Shown here: piece after piece, positions 33,920 through 46,070 of the stretch
How the letters are laid out: every line of letters begins with the position of its first letter
How positions within the stretch are numbered: position 1 is the stretch's first letter
Assembly (NCBI GenBank): GCA_030142905.1
Contig: JASJOG010000256.1
Span: 35,001 to 99,000 of the forward strand
Direction: 5' to 3'
Source: Heliopora coerulea
Taxonomy: Eukaryota; Cnidaria; Anthozoa; Scleralcyonacea; Helioporidae
Length of the DNA: 64,000 bases
Position numbers and translations under genes: made by a program
Notes under the pieces: generated by a model
What the model was told of the DNA's origin: nothing
The model's input: only the letters and a program-made list of their open reading frames with translations
The model's database searches: none

Positions 33920-36900
33920 AAAACAAAATGCTCACTATATCGTGCTTTTTGAACCCTCCATACGGTGACTTGAAGAGCATTATAGTCATCTTTTACTATA
34001 ATCTTGAATCATCGATATTTTTACTATCTTCCTTACGACTTATAACTTAAGTAAATGTTAATATTGCTGAGTTTAGGTGATTTCAAAAACTGAATCGATG
34101 GGTAAGGACACTGCCACAACTTTTGGTGTTTTCTTTGTCTCTCGTATTTACATTTCTTGTCGCAAGTTTATGAACAGTTAAGTACAAATATTGACTCACT
34201 CTTTTTTCAAAAATACTTTAGTGAATAACAGTGGGCAGTAGCGTTGGAAACAGGAGGGGGTACGGGCGCCTCGGCCCCCTAACATTTTATTTAGGGGAGC
34301 TGCGATATCTTTCGGCCCCAATAAAAACAGATATGGTAATACTATGCAAAATCCTTTCTATTTTTTTTCCATCGCACGTACTTGCATTTCAAATTAAAAT
34401 AGAAAATATTTAAGAATCTAATGAACTGAACATAGTTTTAACAATGGTTAATTGATACTTCACTATAATTTAGAGTTACACGGAGATGCCGTTAAAACTC
34501 GGAATGACTGTATGGCCACTTTTAGTATCCTTAATAAGGGTTAAAAAGTTACCACATTTTATTATCGTGTTTAGTCTCTTAATTCATAAATTAGTAATCC
34601 ACTGAAAGATTCCTTTCTTCTAAACTCGAAATGTGCTTTACCATAGATCTAAAACTACAACATTCACGTAAAAACGCCCACCCTGAATTAAAATTTTGTT
34701 CCCAGGCCCCTCCTTAGTTCAGCCAGCTTCTTATGCCACTAACAATGGGGATCTTAATTATAGACAAAGAAAAGGAGTAGCTTGAGACTAATACGAACAT
34801 TTGTTGAAGCCGATACTTAAGGTGGATGAACGCAGTCTTCCTCGTTTTCCGAATCTCTGATCTCCCTTGTAGGTCATTCTGGAATGGCTACAACTTACAG
34901 CTCCAAATTTGCCGGAGTGGGCATGCATGTAATGATGACAATTTAGGATTGCAGGGTAATATTTAGTAGTTTTCGAGCATTCAGTTTCGTTATGTTAGCG
35001 GAAAATCTATTCAAGACATTAAAATTTCACAGAATTTTTGTTATCAAAGCAATTTATTTGATAAAACCGTGAAAACGCGGGTTGAACAGAGCTAGAATTT
35101 TCATTTTTTTTCTCGGTTCTTTATTGAATTATTATTTTCTCGAAAAGTTTAACAGTAGTCTGTTAAAATGCTACGAAACACGCTTTATCGGCATTAAAAG
35201 ATAAAATTTGGGTATTGTAACCTTCATACAACTCAAGAAGAAAAGTTAATTACTAGGTTTACTTCTGACTTAACAAAACTGAATTTTCGAGGCTGTTTAT
35301 CAATCACTAAATCCAGTATGTCGTTTTTGAAAAACGAGATTTTAAATAATCTGCAACGAAACAAATGTTGAAGAGCGGTCAGTGAATAAGATGCAATTAG
35401 AGATGATCTTTCAGCTGCTTTGAGCAGTAAGATAAAGGATAACCTGATTGTTGATAGTAATCAACCGATCACGTTGGAACTTTTTTCTTCATGCCAGTAC
35501 ACCATTCACTGAAATGGTCGTTCATACAGGTGGAGGACTCAAGTGCCTCAAATCTCTCAAGAAACTATTTCAACGCCTAATTCACTATCCCATCGTGTTA
35601 TTCCACCAAAACCAGAAGTTAACTATGTAACTATGTTTGAACAGATAAACTTTGCATTTTCCCATCAGACTGCTCTCTTGCCAGGTTACCTTGAGTTCTC
35701 AGATTGGACCAATTCTCATTTAAGAAATATAATAGAAATTCAATCTGAAAACTGGAAATATCTTTTTAAAATAATTTGTAGCTATAATAGAAATTCCTAT
35801 TCCAGTCAGGCCGGAAAATCGAAGCATTTTTTATCCATAGTTGGTGGAGAAGACAGTCACTTGACATTATCGCGATGAAGTACTGCGCTTAAAATTTTTC
35901 ATACGGTACTAACTTTCTTTCGTTAAACGTGTAAGAATTTGTTTATTTTAATTTTTGGGGGACAGATAAAAATATCACTATACATCCTTACCAGTTTCAG
36001 ATCCAGGGCTTATTCAGTGAGCTGAGCCACTTGCCTGTGATAGCAGGTGGCACACTAGTGCCTTTATTTATTCTATAAAAGAGACGTATCTATTGTTTGA
36101 TGTTCACAAAGAAAAAGCTTGATGCAGTATCTTCACTGTTCTTTTTAACTGTATATGGTTACGTGCTCTAGTAAATGATTGGATTAATTTATTTGTTCAT
36201 ATGACTTGGTTCTCTTCACTCTTATATAAAAGAATAGTTTCGAGCATGTACGTTAGCTACCATTACCTCATGACTTAGACAGTTTGTGCATTTCGATACC
36301 CATGATACCCTCAAAACTTGAATGTATCTATGAATGCAATGAGATTAAGATATGGAATGTCTTCTGTTTTTAATAGGACCTTTCATGCTATTTCAAAACA
36401 TATGTAAGTTTAAACGTACTTTGTATAATACGTAGCTTAATTGCCACTTGCAGAGACCTTTTGTGTTCCTTTTGAAAATATGGCGCGTGTTCTTGTTTGA
36501 CCAAGGAATATTGAGGTACATATATCAACTCTAATCATTCTGGTATTCGTTCATTGAACCAATGGCGAACACAATATGGATAACCTTGTTCGCACACATG
36601 CAAAAACCAGCTTTTCGGTTCAAGCCCATGATTTGGTTAATGATTTACCTTTTTCTCCCAAGTAAACTACAGTTATCCGTATTAATTGCTATATGTATTT
36701 GTGTTATGGACTGTCAATCAAACATCGTGTTATTGGATCTGTTATGTTTCATTTAATGATCGATCTACTTGAATATTGGTATTCTTCCTCCGACCTAGAA
36801 TATATTTCTTATTTTTATTCCATTTATTACTATTTGTTCACTTGCGGGAATTTAAAGCTCTTGAATATTTAAATACCGATTCAACGTCTACATGTCATCT

Positions 36901-38330
36901 CGCATACACGAACGAGGCATTCCTTATTCTTACCTGTTAAGTACTCCATCGATCACGCTTGTGTAGGTTTGTTAAACTTTTGTTGTTATCAATTGTCCAT
37001 TTGATATTTGGGTTCCTCGTCAATGTAATCGTGATAAATTGATGCATATCTGAATAGCTTCAAATTTCTAAGCTAAATTCTCCTGAGCAATGTCACGTAG
37101 TCTGGAATAGGTAAACAGACTGAAAACTGGAAAAAAGGCCTTGTTTTTGTCATTGAAGACTGAGCAGCCTTAAATAATCATGTCTATTTTTCAAAGTGGG
37201 TTACGATAATGGAGATTGTGTTACATTAGAGATTTCAGCCATTTATGGATTATTGACCATGTAGATTGTATACAAAATGGTCACCAATTTAATATTCTTC
37301 TAAGTGCATGTAAATTAGTCTTACTAGCTTTGTTTCGCTTGAAAAGTCTTTTGAATAAGCAACTTTGGAACTACGCAAGTTGGGCTAATTTAAATGCAAA
37401 TAATATATATAGTATTATACTGGTGGCCAGTTTTTGTATTGAGTGTAAACTTTCATATATCTATCTGAATAGTTGGTTTCCCTTAAGTAGCTGAATACAA
37501 TTGCTAGAAGACTTTGCGATTTTTTGATTTTTACGCAGACAGTGAATTCTCAAAGCGAATGGAAAGACAATTGCTGGATTATAATAACAAACAAAATTTC
37601 GAAAGGAATCCTGGTAGTTGCACTTAACAGATGTACAAGGGGAACTGACCATATTTGAAATGATTTGATCAGCCATCGGGTCACCGTAAGACAACGAAAT
37701 TGCTGGGGGGTTTTCTTGTGCCGAACTCAATTTTCCATGTGTTGTAAGTTCATAAAATATCATAATCCTATATAAGAGAAATAAAAATCCCATAAACAAT
37801 ACAACAATGCACTATGTGAGGGAAAGCTGACAATAACAAAGCGATTCAAAAATGTTTTCAAGATAAGCCTTTCGGCAGCTTTAAAATGTGGTGGCAGACA
37901 AATTTCCAAAAGAAGAGCACCATCGTTGGCTTTCAAAACAGTGCAAATAACGCATAGGGCTTAAGTAGACTAAATAATCACCACACCCAGATCTAGAAAT
38001 CCACTGTAGTCGTATACGATAATAAAAATTAGGAGAGAATGCCTAAGTAGGAAAAACGATTTTTTGGACAAACGAGAACTGTATATCAAAGCTACATGGA
38101 ACCAGAAATATCTGGTAGTTAATACCTTAAACACTTATTTCCAACTTTACTCAAGTAAATCAGGATATGTTTTTATTTGAAGTGTAAATGTTTGATAAAA
38201 CAGTTATTGGATCCTGCTTGAGCTTGATTCCAAGAATTAGTTAAACTTTTCTAAATCGAATCCTTATCATGCTTCTACTTCCGCAGATTACACTAAGTAA
38301 CCTTGACCAGCTTGACACTTGACATTATAG
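33920..38330. other. No gene supported; decayed repeats
   Basis: A CAGTGG-type hAT-like remnant with GC-rich ends spans roughly 34,229-34,745. A plus-strand frame at 35,530-35,878 has a plausible acceptor (TTCATACAG) and ends in TGA but has no known domain. A minus-strand stretch near 37,665-37,770 is also splice-flanked but unrecognised. None is strong enough to call. Confidence 0.35.
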
Positions 38331-38589
38331 CCTGGTTTACACGTGAATATAAGCATAAGTATAAGAACAAAACAAAAGGCAAAACAAAGGAATGAAGTCA
38401 AGCCTACGAAATAAGAATCGTCAACAGCATGAGTATAATATAACAGTCCTAGCATAAGCCAAGAGAAGAACAAAAGACCAAACAAAGAAAAATTCTTGTT
38501 GTTTTGTCTTCGCATCTGCCAGAGGAGGTATCATGCATTGTTTTCGTATTGATCTTGTCATTATGCTTATGTCGTTCGTGTAAACCAGG
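38331..38589. mobile_element. MITE with 13-bp terminal inverted repeats
   Basis: The ends are CCTGGTTTACACG (38,331-38,343) and its exact complement (38,577-38,589). The 259-bp unit has no coding capacity, and a minus-strand open frame inside it is incidental. No target duplication is obvious, so the superfamily is not assigned. Confidence 0.55.
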
Positions 38590-38664
38590 TTTATACTAAG
38601 CCTTATCCGTGGAACTGTTTATTGCCACTGAATTTTGACATAATAAGTGTCGCTGTATTTACAG

Positions 38665-39031
38665 TTTAGCGTTTCGTCTCCGTTTAGACGCCGAAGATGC
38701 TAACAACAAGGGATCCAACCTTGATATTGTAATGGAGCTACAGCAAGCTGAAATTTCTGGAATGGGATCAGGAGATGCTCTCGAAAAAATTCCCGAATTT
38801 AAGGATCGTCAAAGTGAAATCCGCTGGAAACTAAACAAAGTCAGAAAACAATTGAACTCCGCAAAATCTTACTCAAATCTTGCAAGGAGAATGAAAGAAT
38901 CGTTGAAAAAGGGTGTCGATAAGAATCAGAAAGAAATAGAAAAAATTATCGAAAAGGCAAAAAGATCTTTAGTTCACACTGGCGAGCAGATGGGACTTCA
39001 CTACATGCATTTCAAAAGGGAAGCAGAATAG
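38665..39031 (+). CDS. Candidate terminal exon, coiled-coil protein
   Basis: A TATTTACAG acceptor is followed by an open frame of 122 codons ending in TAG. The encoded tail is highly charged and helical, with heptad-like spacing over about 70 residues (KDRQSEIRWKLNKVRKQL, KNQKEIEKIIEKAKRSL). AATAAA-like signals follow near 39,300. No domain is recognised, and no upstream exon was identified. It could be the last exon of a host gene whose other exons lie elsewhere, or a chance frame. Confidence 0.35.
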
Positions 39032-39740
39032 ACATTTTGATAACATAGATCTTGAAATATAATTTGAATACTTATCGTAACAATAAGACATTTGGTGCAC
39101 TTTCTTAACCATACGAATTTTAAGGTACAAAGAGCTGGTAATTATCATTACATGTAAATGCACATATGCATTAAAATGGTGTCAGAAATTTCAAACTGTG
39201 ATTAACTCTCTCCCTGAGAAAACTTTACCCTTGACGAGTAAAATCTTCTTGGCGGCGTTAGCCAGAGTAAAATAACGCAAGTTTTATCCCGTCAGCAAAG
39301 AAATAAACCTAATAAGCCTTATTTTATTGCAGAATCAGTACCATGGGGAAGGGGAGAAGAAGAAGGCCCATTACTAAATTCGTTAATTTTGACAGGTATA
39401 TGTTAGATTTCTAAGAGATGAGATTTTGCACGCAAGTTGTTCTCTTCAGAAATATGAAACGTGAAATAACTTATTACATTACCACTAGCTTTGCACTTTT
39501 TAAAATTTGAGCTCAGCCTTCTTTGTTTGCTCTCTTGGATTTTATTAGAAGACTAGGGTGATTATTTAGTTTTTAGTATAATCCTGGACAAAAATATTGG
39601 AACACTTAAAAATAAATGCACTTTTCACACACACACGCCATCCCCCTTCAATGTTGTGAATTTTTGGTCAGCTTTTCGGTTTCCATGTAACACAAACAGT
39701 ATAAATTAACACGGTGAAATGAAGCAACATTGATGTATAG

Positions 39741-39835
39741 GGGGATTAGGGCAGGACAGGGTAGGGCAAGGCAGGGCAAGGCAGGGCAAGGCAGGGCAAG
39801 GCAGGGCAAGGCAGGGCACGGCAGGGCAGGACAGG
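39741..39835 (+). repeat. 10-bp minisatellite (GGCAGGGCAA)
   Basis: About nine tandem copies of a purine- and G-rich 10-mer, nearly perfect in the middle and degenerate at both ends. The strong G/C skew between strands is notable. Confidence 0.85.
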
Positions 39836-42800
39836 AGAAGGAGCGATATTCCCATTTTTGTCTAAAATACCGTTATTAGGGAGTCCTTTGCAACGCGGCC
39901 CCAGGAAATGTTTGGCCAAGATGGTAGTTGCTCGCCGATGTCGACTACGAATTCTTTGAATATGATTGAATCTACACCGCTAAAGATTTGCTTAAAGACT
40001 AGGATAACAAACACGTTGACCATAAAAATAAAAATTTAAGAGTTTTCTTTATTTCTTATGTTAGAATACCATCGAAAATTCTTGTTCTCTTCCAGCAAAC
40101 AGTTGTGGTGTCAGTTAAATTCACTATAGTTTTCTTGAAACAAAATTTCAGCTAGATCTTACCTTACTGACTGTGATGGAGTTCATACCCTGCAGTATAC
40201 CATGGGTATTCCGAGAAAAGTTTAAAAGAAAATAAAACGATGTTTAGATCTACAGCCTAGTCGGTTGAAAGTAAAGAAAGTAGCCTTGACAATTTTACAG
40301 CCTTCTCGGTTGGTGCCAAATCTTATTTTTTGACTGTAGCGCAAGTGGTCTAACAAACTGCAGCGCACTGGAATAGAAGCCGCAATCAACAAAGGTTTCT
40401 TTTCTTAATGCCAAGGTTTGTTGTTACCACTAAATTTGATAATCTTATGTGGGCGAACCCCTATTTTGTTAAGAGTATATGGTCAGAACTGGTGCGTGCA
40501 TGGTTAAACGATATACCAGGACACACCAATGAGAAAAAATTTTGGGGAAAAAAAACGAATTTTTTTTCACGCGTTTATTTAGCTCACTTTCACGCTAGAC
40601 AATGCATGGTTGGTCTCATTCGCCATGTGAATACAATGACCAGAATGCTCTTCAAAATGTCGGTTGAGATTCTAATCTGAAAGATTGTCTTTGCGTTGGC
40701 TTTGGACTTATAAACATGGGCATGGAAGTGAAAAATACTACAATTATGTATTCTGGTAGTTTCATTCAGTTAATATAATAAGGAGAACCAATTATTGATG
40801 ATCTTCCATTTTAATTTACGATGGAAACAGTAGGACACGTTGTCGTAAATGTCTGTTTAAACCGTCCAATATAGTTAGCTGCAAATCGGAGTCATCGAAT
40901 TTTGTCTGAAAGTACATATCGTCCTAACACGTAATCCCTAGAGCGAAAATTAATAAGCTTTGTCAAAAACCTTTTAGTATAGCTACCTGAGAAACGATTT
41001 CAGGAAAATACACTCACAACTATTTTCAACTGCTTGCAATAAAATAATGTTACAGATTAAGTCATGCATGATATTTGCACGATCTTGAATTTTCAATGCA
41101 TTTGTGTCAGTGGCGTGAAGGCCAATCGCCCTGCGGGACGGCCAGATCATTTTTGGCGCCCCTTCTCAATTGCCTGAAAAGATAGTGTTTAGGAAATCCA
41201 TTATCAGCAAAGATATATTTAAACGCATAATAAATTTGCTCAATATTTGAAGTCTTCAAATTGCTAGTTGATGCTTTGGAAAACTCGTCAAAACTGCAAT
41301 AAATTTCTCACACATATAATCAAGTGACCTATTCCAATTTGCTTCGTTAGCAAACCGTTAACTTAAGAGACATAAGTTTATGTCAAGGCTTTTGTAAGCT
41401 CAGGATGACCTCTAAGTTACAGACCTTGACCACCCAGAAATACGATTGTATCTCCTATATCCCTCATGATATTTCTGTGTAAAATAAATTGTTTCTTTCT
41501 TCTTTCGGCTTCTAGTTGATTCTGTTGCTTTACTAGCTGCTCTAAAACGTTCTGGCAAGAAAAGTACCTCGACAACTTTTGCATTCAGATGAGCCTCACT
41601 GGTGTTATGTTTCACAACACTTTGATATTGCTTTCTCCAGTTGGAGAAGCATTTTCCAGCATCTGAATTCACTTCACTGGATATTGAAGTACCAACGGTA
41701 ATCATGTCCGAGACATTCCTTTGTATTTAAAGTGCAGTTAACAGTTAACTGTTAACTTATACTCTTTAATCTCCTCGGCAACATGACTGTCAAGAATTTC
41801 CGGACATTCGTGGTCACTATATGCCAGATTACTAGGCGAATTATGACCTTACTCCGAACCTGTCGACAGTTCAGTTCGAAAAACTTCTGTTCCAGTCTAA
41901 CTCAGCTAAATTTTGGCTGACAACTGATGTCCCTTCGCTTTTTGATTCATGTTTGTCGGCTTTTGGCATCCTCAGGGTTTAAGAGCTCAAGCATAAATCT
42001 TCCAAGTTTCTTGTTTTCTTCTCTAGATTCCTTAGCCTTTCTAAATGCAGTTCCATATTTTTTTTGGTTTGCTGGCTCAGATATTATTAAAAAAACCCCC
42101 AATTCCAGGCATCTTATTTATTTATTTATTCATTTATTTATTTTATTTTGAACATAAGGATGATGAGAAGAGAATGGAAAGGCTTTGTTATGGGGAAGTA
42201 AGTTAATTCGACATTATAAAAAGAGTTTAACAACCTTTTGACCTAGTATGCCTTTACATAATTCTTATTAGAATGTATGAAGCATCAACATAATCTATCG
42301 GGCCTTCGTTAAACAGCTACGTGGGTGTATGTAGTGGGGTACCTAAGGTATGGCAGGTGTAGTGCCCTGTGGGCCACTTGAAGGGGGCGCCACTGAGCAG
42401 TCCATTGAAGTCAGACAAGTCATCCTTGAATAGATTTGTGAATGATTTCTTTTCACTTTTTAAAAAAAGTAATTCCTAAGTGGCGTATGGATGGGGGGGA
42501 GGTGCGTGGGGGCACAGCGCCTCTAGGGCACTTCCATTGGGGCGGTAATTTTGCTCTTACTAAAATGAAAAAGGAAATGATAAATCTTTCGAAATACGAA
42601 CTACCGTATTTAATAGAATAAGCCCATCAGAGCTTATTAAATTTTACGACTTTTTGATGCGGCGCTTATTCGAGAGTGGTGTTTATTAAAACTAATTTAA
42701 AGAAATGAAGGTCAAAAGGGCGTAGAATGTAATCTTCGGATTTTTTACCAATTGTTGTACTGGGGAAGCGGCGGCAATTTTTGCTGGTGCCCCGGGCGAC

Positions 42801-44316
42801 ATTTTTGCATGGTACGCCACTGAGTGTATGCTCGTGAGAGATCACTAACTGCTCACAATTGTAGCTAAAGACTATCCTTTCGCAAGATTACTCGTAATAT
42901 GTTTCCCAAGAATAGACCAGAAGTCAAAAATCGTTTTTCAAAGAGACTTTATTTCAAAAATTATGAATGCATGACTCATAAAAGAAGTCTATGACAGAAT
43001 ACCCTGTGGATAATCTCGGCACGTTTATACTCGAATTGCCACTGGTTACCAAAAATAATGAAAAGGTATTTTAGTAGAAGCTGCACAACAACTGGTAATA
43101 GGAGTTTAGTCCAACACAAGTGTATGACCGGCAAGAAAGTGCTAGAATACAAACTTTGCCGTCATACCATTAACAAGGCTAAATGCCTGAATGGAGCCCA
43201 AAATGAAGTCGTACAAAAATGGACTCGTTACTACCAAAGTTTTCCTTTAAAAAATAGTTAAACATACAGACGATTATTTTCCCTATCTCCAATCACATAA
43301 TTATGATTCTAGTGATTATTTGCGCTCCCTAAACGATTTGGCACCTCTTCCATGACGGCCACTGCGATGGCCATGCCCCCCTGTCACCACGCCACTGATT
43401 TGCGTTAGATATTATTAAAGCTGTACTGGAGTCATTAAAATAATTCCATTCTAAAGTGAACTCAAATATAATTGCATAGTTGCTGATTGACCGACAGAAC
43501 ATCTTCATAATAGGGAGAAGGCTTGTGAATACTGCACGTGATATGTTATTCTGGCCTAATAATAGCATTGCTATACTATTTGAGTACCCACATAAAAAAG
43601 GTCTTTGTGCAGATGATATCTCGATGAAATATCGAGCGAAAAAAATCTATACGAGATCGGGTGAAGTTGTATGGACGCGGAATTTTTTATTGACATATTT
43701 AATGAAAAGTTGTTCTTCAGGATACTTTAATAACTCAAGTAAATGACTAACTATGCTTACTACAGATTAAATCAGCTTAAACGGAATCATATTTGTTGAG
43801 ATTCAAACGCAGAAGAAGTTCAAAAGCTTTGAATCAAATAATAATTTATTAAACTGTTGTAATCTTGCTGAAACCTTGAATGAAGAACCTGTCAATGTAC
43901 GCGAATAATAGTCCAACCTGAGATATGATCTCATGTGTACCGTTGTGTTGGGCTGTGTGTTGTTATCAAATTGATTACAAAAAAAGTAGAGCTCTGTTGT
44001 TTGGAGGTAAGAATTTAATATTTTTAACAAGAACATGTATGATTAATGTAGTGTTAACATTATCCAAGATGCAAACAACAGGTAGGCTTTATTGATGTTG
44101 TCAAGGTAGTTATTTTTAAAAAAGAACACAAAACACACTGTTCAGTTAGGTCAAACTCGAACTCCAGAAGAAAAAATGCAAGTATTAAACGTTCCTGGAG
44201 AAACTAACCATTCTGTGCCACTTACCAACTTCTTTGTCAGCTGGCCATCTTCATGTTTAAATGAATTCATGGGTTGATTGTACAATTAAGTATGAACCTC
44301 TGTGTCCGAGTGTCAA
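39836..44316. other. No gene supported; hAT-like ends
   Basis: Several GC-rich patches start or end with CAGTGGCG or CGCCACTG (near 41,107, 42,400, 42,820 and 43,390), suggesting decayed hAT-like or nested elements. I could not pair ends with matching target duplications. An (ATTT)n tract lies near 42,113-42,145. Small open frames at 43,058-43,261 and 43,480-43,746 have no recognisable domain. Confidence 0.35.
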
Positions 44317-44322
44317 TCCGGG
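44317..44322. other. Left target-site duplication TCCGGG
   Basis: The six bases TCCGGG directly precede the left TIR and recur exactly after the right TIR at 62,334-62,339. Six-base duplications are characteristic of Polinton integrase. Confidence 0.95.
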
Positions 44323-44807
44323 AGTAGTCTATAAAGTGGGGATTCTAGCGCATTTTGGGATTTGGTTAAATTTTCCACATTTTCAAAATCGACAAAAATA
44401 GTCGGGGAAAACCCTTTTCCTTGATATCGTAACTTTCGGGTGCTTCGCTGAGAACTTCGTTCGATCACTTCCGGTCACTTCCGGTCTCTTCCAGGAATTT
44501 GTTAACGTTACCGGGAATTTCAACACATTTTAAAAACGGGTCAAAATTTTTCAAACAGCTTCGCTGACATGTTGTCTTGGGGGAATAACCTAACACAGCA
44601 GGCTGATAAATTCCAAACATTCCATACATGCTCAATCTCCCTAACAACTAGCCTCGCTCGATGTCAACAAAAAAACTATTTTCGGTTTGCTCCGTTGTTA
44701 GGGAGATTAGGCATGTATGGAATGCGGGAAAAACCCCGCAACAAAAAGCGGAGGAATTACCTTTTTTGTCAGCACCGAAGGTCCGCGCGAAGCGGTTTTA
44801 AGGAAAC
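44323..44807 (+). repeat. Left terminal inverted repeat (485 bp)
   Basis: This matches the reverse complement of 61,849-62,333 over its whole length in my reading, including two shared open frames. Homology stops abruptly after GGAAAC at 44,807. The TIR holds three GCGAAGC mini-hairpins (44,442-44,448; 44,556-44,566; 44,787-44,793). It also holds an internal palindrome with 31-bp arms (44,618-44,648 and 44,694-44,724). In Polintons the TIR end is the protein-primed replication origin and the integrase substrate. Confidence 0.95.
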
Positions 44808-45074
44808 TCTAATAACACTATAAATATACATTGATTTTAATAATTTTGTTTTAAATAAAAATGTATGATATAGTTTTAAGAAATACTAATAGATATTTAT
44901 TTACAATATGTAAAAACTGTTTGAAAATTCTAAATTTTTACCTAAGATTTAGTAAATTGTTTAGATTTTTTTGGAATAATGTTTTTAAACTTTATATTTA
45001 TATTTCAGAACCTAGAACATTTCGATGTAAAATTTGTTTAAAAATTAGTTATTATCAAAATTTAATATAAATAA
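44808..45074. other. AT-rich gap between left TIR and first gene
   Basis: No gene is recognised. The stretch is very AT-rich and ends in TATAAATAAATG at the start of the next gene. A 69-codon open frame here has low-complexity composition and no domain. Confidence 0.5.
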
Positions 45075-45455
45075 ATGGGTCATTGTATTTCAAAAACAAA
45101 AAGTGAAAATAATATTGAAAATTATGAAGACAGAAAATCAGGTTCAAGTCTTGGGTGTTCAGATATTAACCTTCATGGGTATCCTCCAATAAATTTTAGA
45201 AAAGTTAAAAAAAGCGGTTTTAGAATTGGTGCGCATGTTGATATCGGTTTTAAAGATTTTGAAGCTGGTGCGAATTTTGGAAGTAATTCTGTTGAAGAGG
45301 TTAATTTTTCAGAAAATAATAGTCATTTAAAATTATTAAAGTCTCTTGAAAATGAAAATAAAAATGGCACAGAAAAAGATAAAATAATTGCTTCACTTAT
45401 TAATTTAAAAAATGATAATGTTAACAAACCAAAACCTAAAAATGAAGATGAATAA
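45075..45455 (+). CDS. Small protein with N-myristoylation signal
   Basis: A 126-residue protein of unknown function. Its N-terminus MGHCISK fits the N-myristoylation consensus (Gly2, Ser6, Lys7), and Cys4 could be palmitoylated, which would attach it to membranes. The middle has a Gly-rich stretch (GAHVDIGFKDFEAGANFGS), and the C-terminal third is charged and Lys/Asn-rich. It stands alone on the plus strand beside the left TIR, ending 36 bp from the convergent stop of the next gene. The start has the ATAAATG context shared by most genes here. A membrane-associated structural or host-interaction role is inferred only from the lipidation signal. Confidence 0.65.
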   Translation: MGHCISKTKSENNIENYEDRKSGSSLGCSDINLHGYPPINFRKVKKSGFRIGAHVDIGFKDFEAGANFGSNSVEEVNFSENNSHLKLLKSLENENKNGTEKDKIIASLINLKNDNVNKPKPKNEDE

Positions 45456-45491
45456 TTTTGTAATTTTATAATAAATCAATATATTATAAAA

Positions 45492-46070
45492 TTAATTTGT
45501 TGAGGATGTTGATTCTTCTGTCGGAGGTGTTGATTCTTTTGTTTTAGATTGTTTTTTAATAACATGTTTTCCAACGGTAATTCCACCAGATAAGAATCCA
45601 AGATATGGTAGATATGGAGATACTTTTTCAACTACATTTTTTACATCTCTTTTTAATAATTTATCTTTTACCAACTCTTTTTCCAATTCTTCACTGCTTT
45701 CAATAGCTTCTAAACCACCTAATAAATCTGCAAATTTACTAATTAATAAATCTGTTAAAAATACATTTGCTTTTTCTGCTTGTTTAATTTCATATTCAGA
45801 ATAAATTTTTAATATAACTTTATCACTTGCTTTTTTCAAATTTTGTACAGATTGACTAATTTCCCCATCTTCAGATAATCTTATCAATTCTTCGCGTTTT
45901 TTCATTACTTCTTTTTTATCAGAGCTTGCTCTGCTTTCATCTTGCAGCTCCGCTGCGGAGAGCTCTGCTCGATGCGTTTGTTTCTCTTGAGCACCCGCGG
46001 GTGCATTTGATTTCATTTGCGGAATTTCTATATGTTCAGTATTTTCAAGCGTTTCACGATTCTCGTTCAT
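45492..46070 (-). CDS. 192-aa protein of unknown function
   Basis: The N-terminal third is hydrophilic and contains GC-rich inserts (the 14-nt palindrome at 45,991-46,004 encodes the residues around APAG; the hairpin at 45,948-45,960 encodes AAEL). A helical middle follows, then one hydrophobic stretch near residues 152-172 (YLPYLGFLSGGITVGKHVI) that could be a membrane segment, and a Thr/Ser-rich tail. Its ATG overlaps the end of the ATPase gene by 17 nt. The start again reads ATAAATG. It is the last gene of the minus-strand block. I do not recognise the family. Confidence 0.65.
   Translation of the reverse strand: MNENRETLENTEHIEIPQMKSNAPAGAQEKQTHRAELSAAELQDESRASSDKKEVMKKREELIRLSEDGEISQSVQNLKKASDKVILKIYSEYEIKQAEKANVFLTDLLISKFADLLGGLEAIESSEELEKELVKDKLLKRDVKNVVEKVSPYLPYLGFLSGGITVGKHVIKKQSKTKESTPPTEESTSSTN

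Noticed and set aside
35530..35878. Possible plus-strand terminal exon of about 115 codons
   Set aside because: The acceptor is acceptable and the frame is open, but I recognise no domain and found no upstream exon or polyadenylation context.
37665..37770. Possible minus-strand exon with acceptor and GTCAGT donor
   Set aside because: Short, no domain, and no compatible neighbouring exon.
38288..38515. Hydrophobic 75-codon minus-strand frame resembling a membrane protein
   Set aside because: It lies inside a 259-bp MITE defined by perfect 13-bp inverted ends, so the hydrophobicity reflects T-rich DNA.
41107..42822. CAGTGGCGTG...CGCCACTG as one 1.7-kb hAT element
   Set aside because: The flanking bases do not form an 8-bp duplication and other CGCCACTG ends lie inside, so the pairing is arbitrary.
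44465..44823. Open frames within the Polinton TIRs
   Set aside because: Mirrored frames exist in both TIRs only because the TIRs are identical; they overlap the internal palindrome and lack domains.
44861..45070. 69-codon frame between left TIR and first gene
   Set aside because: Low-complexity AT-rich composition, no ATAAATG context and no domain.
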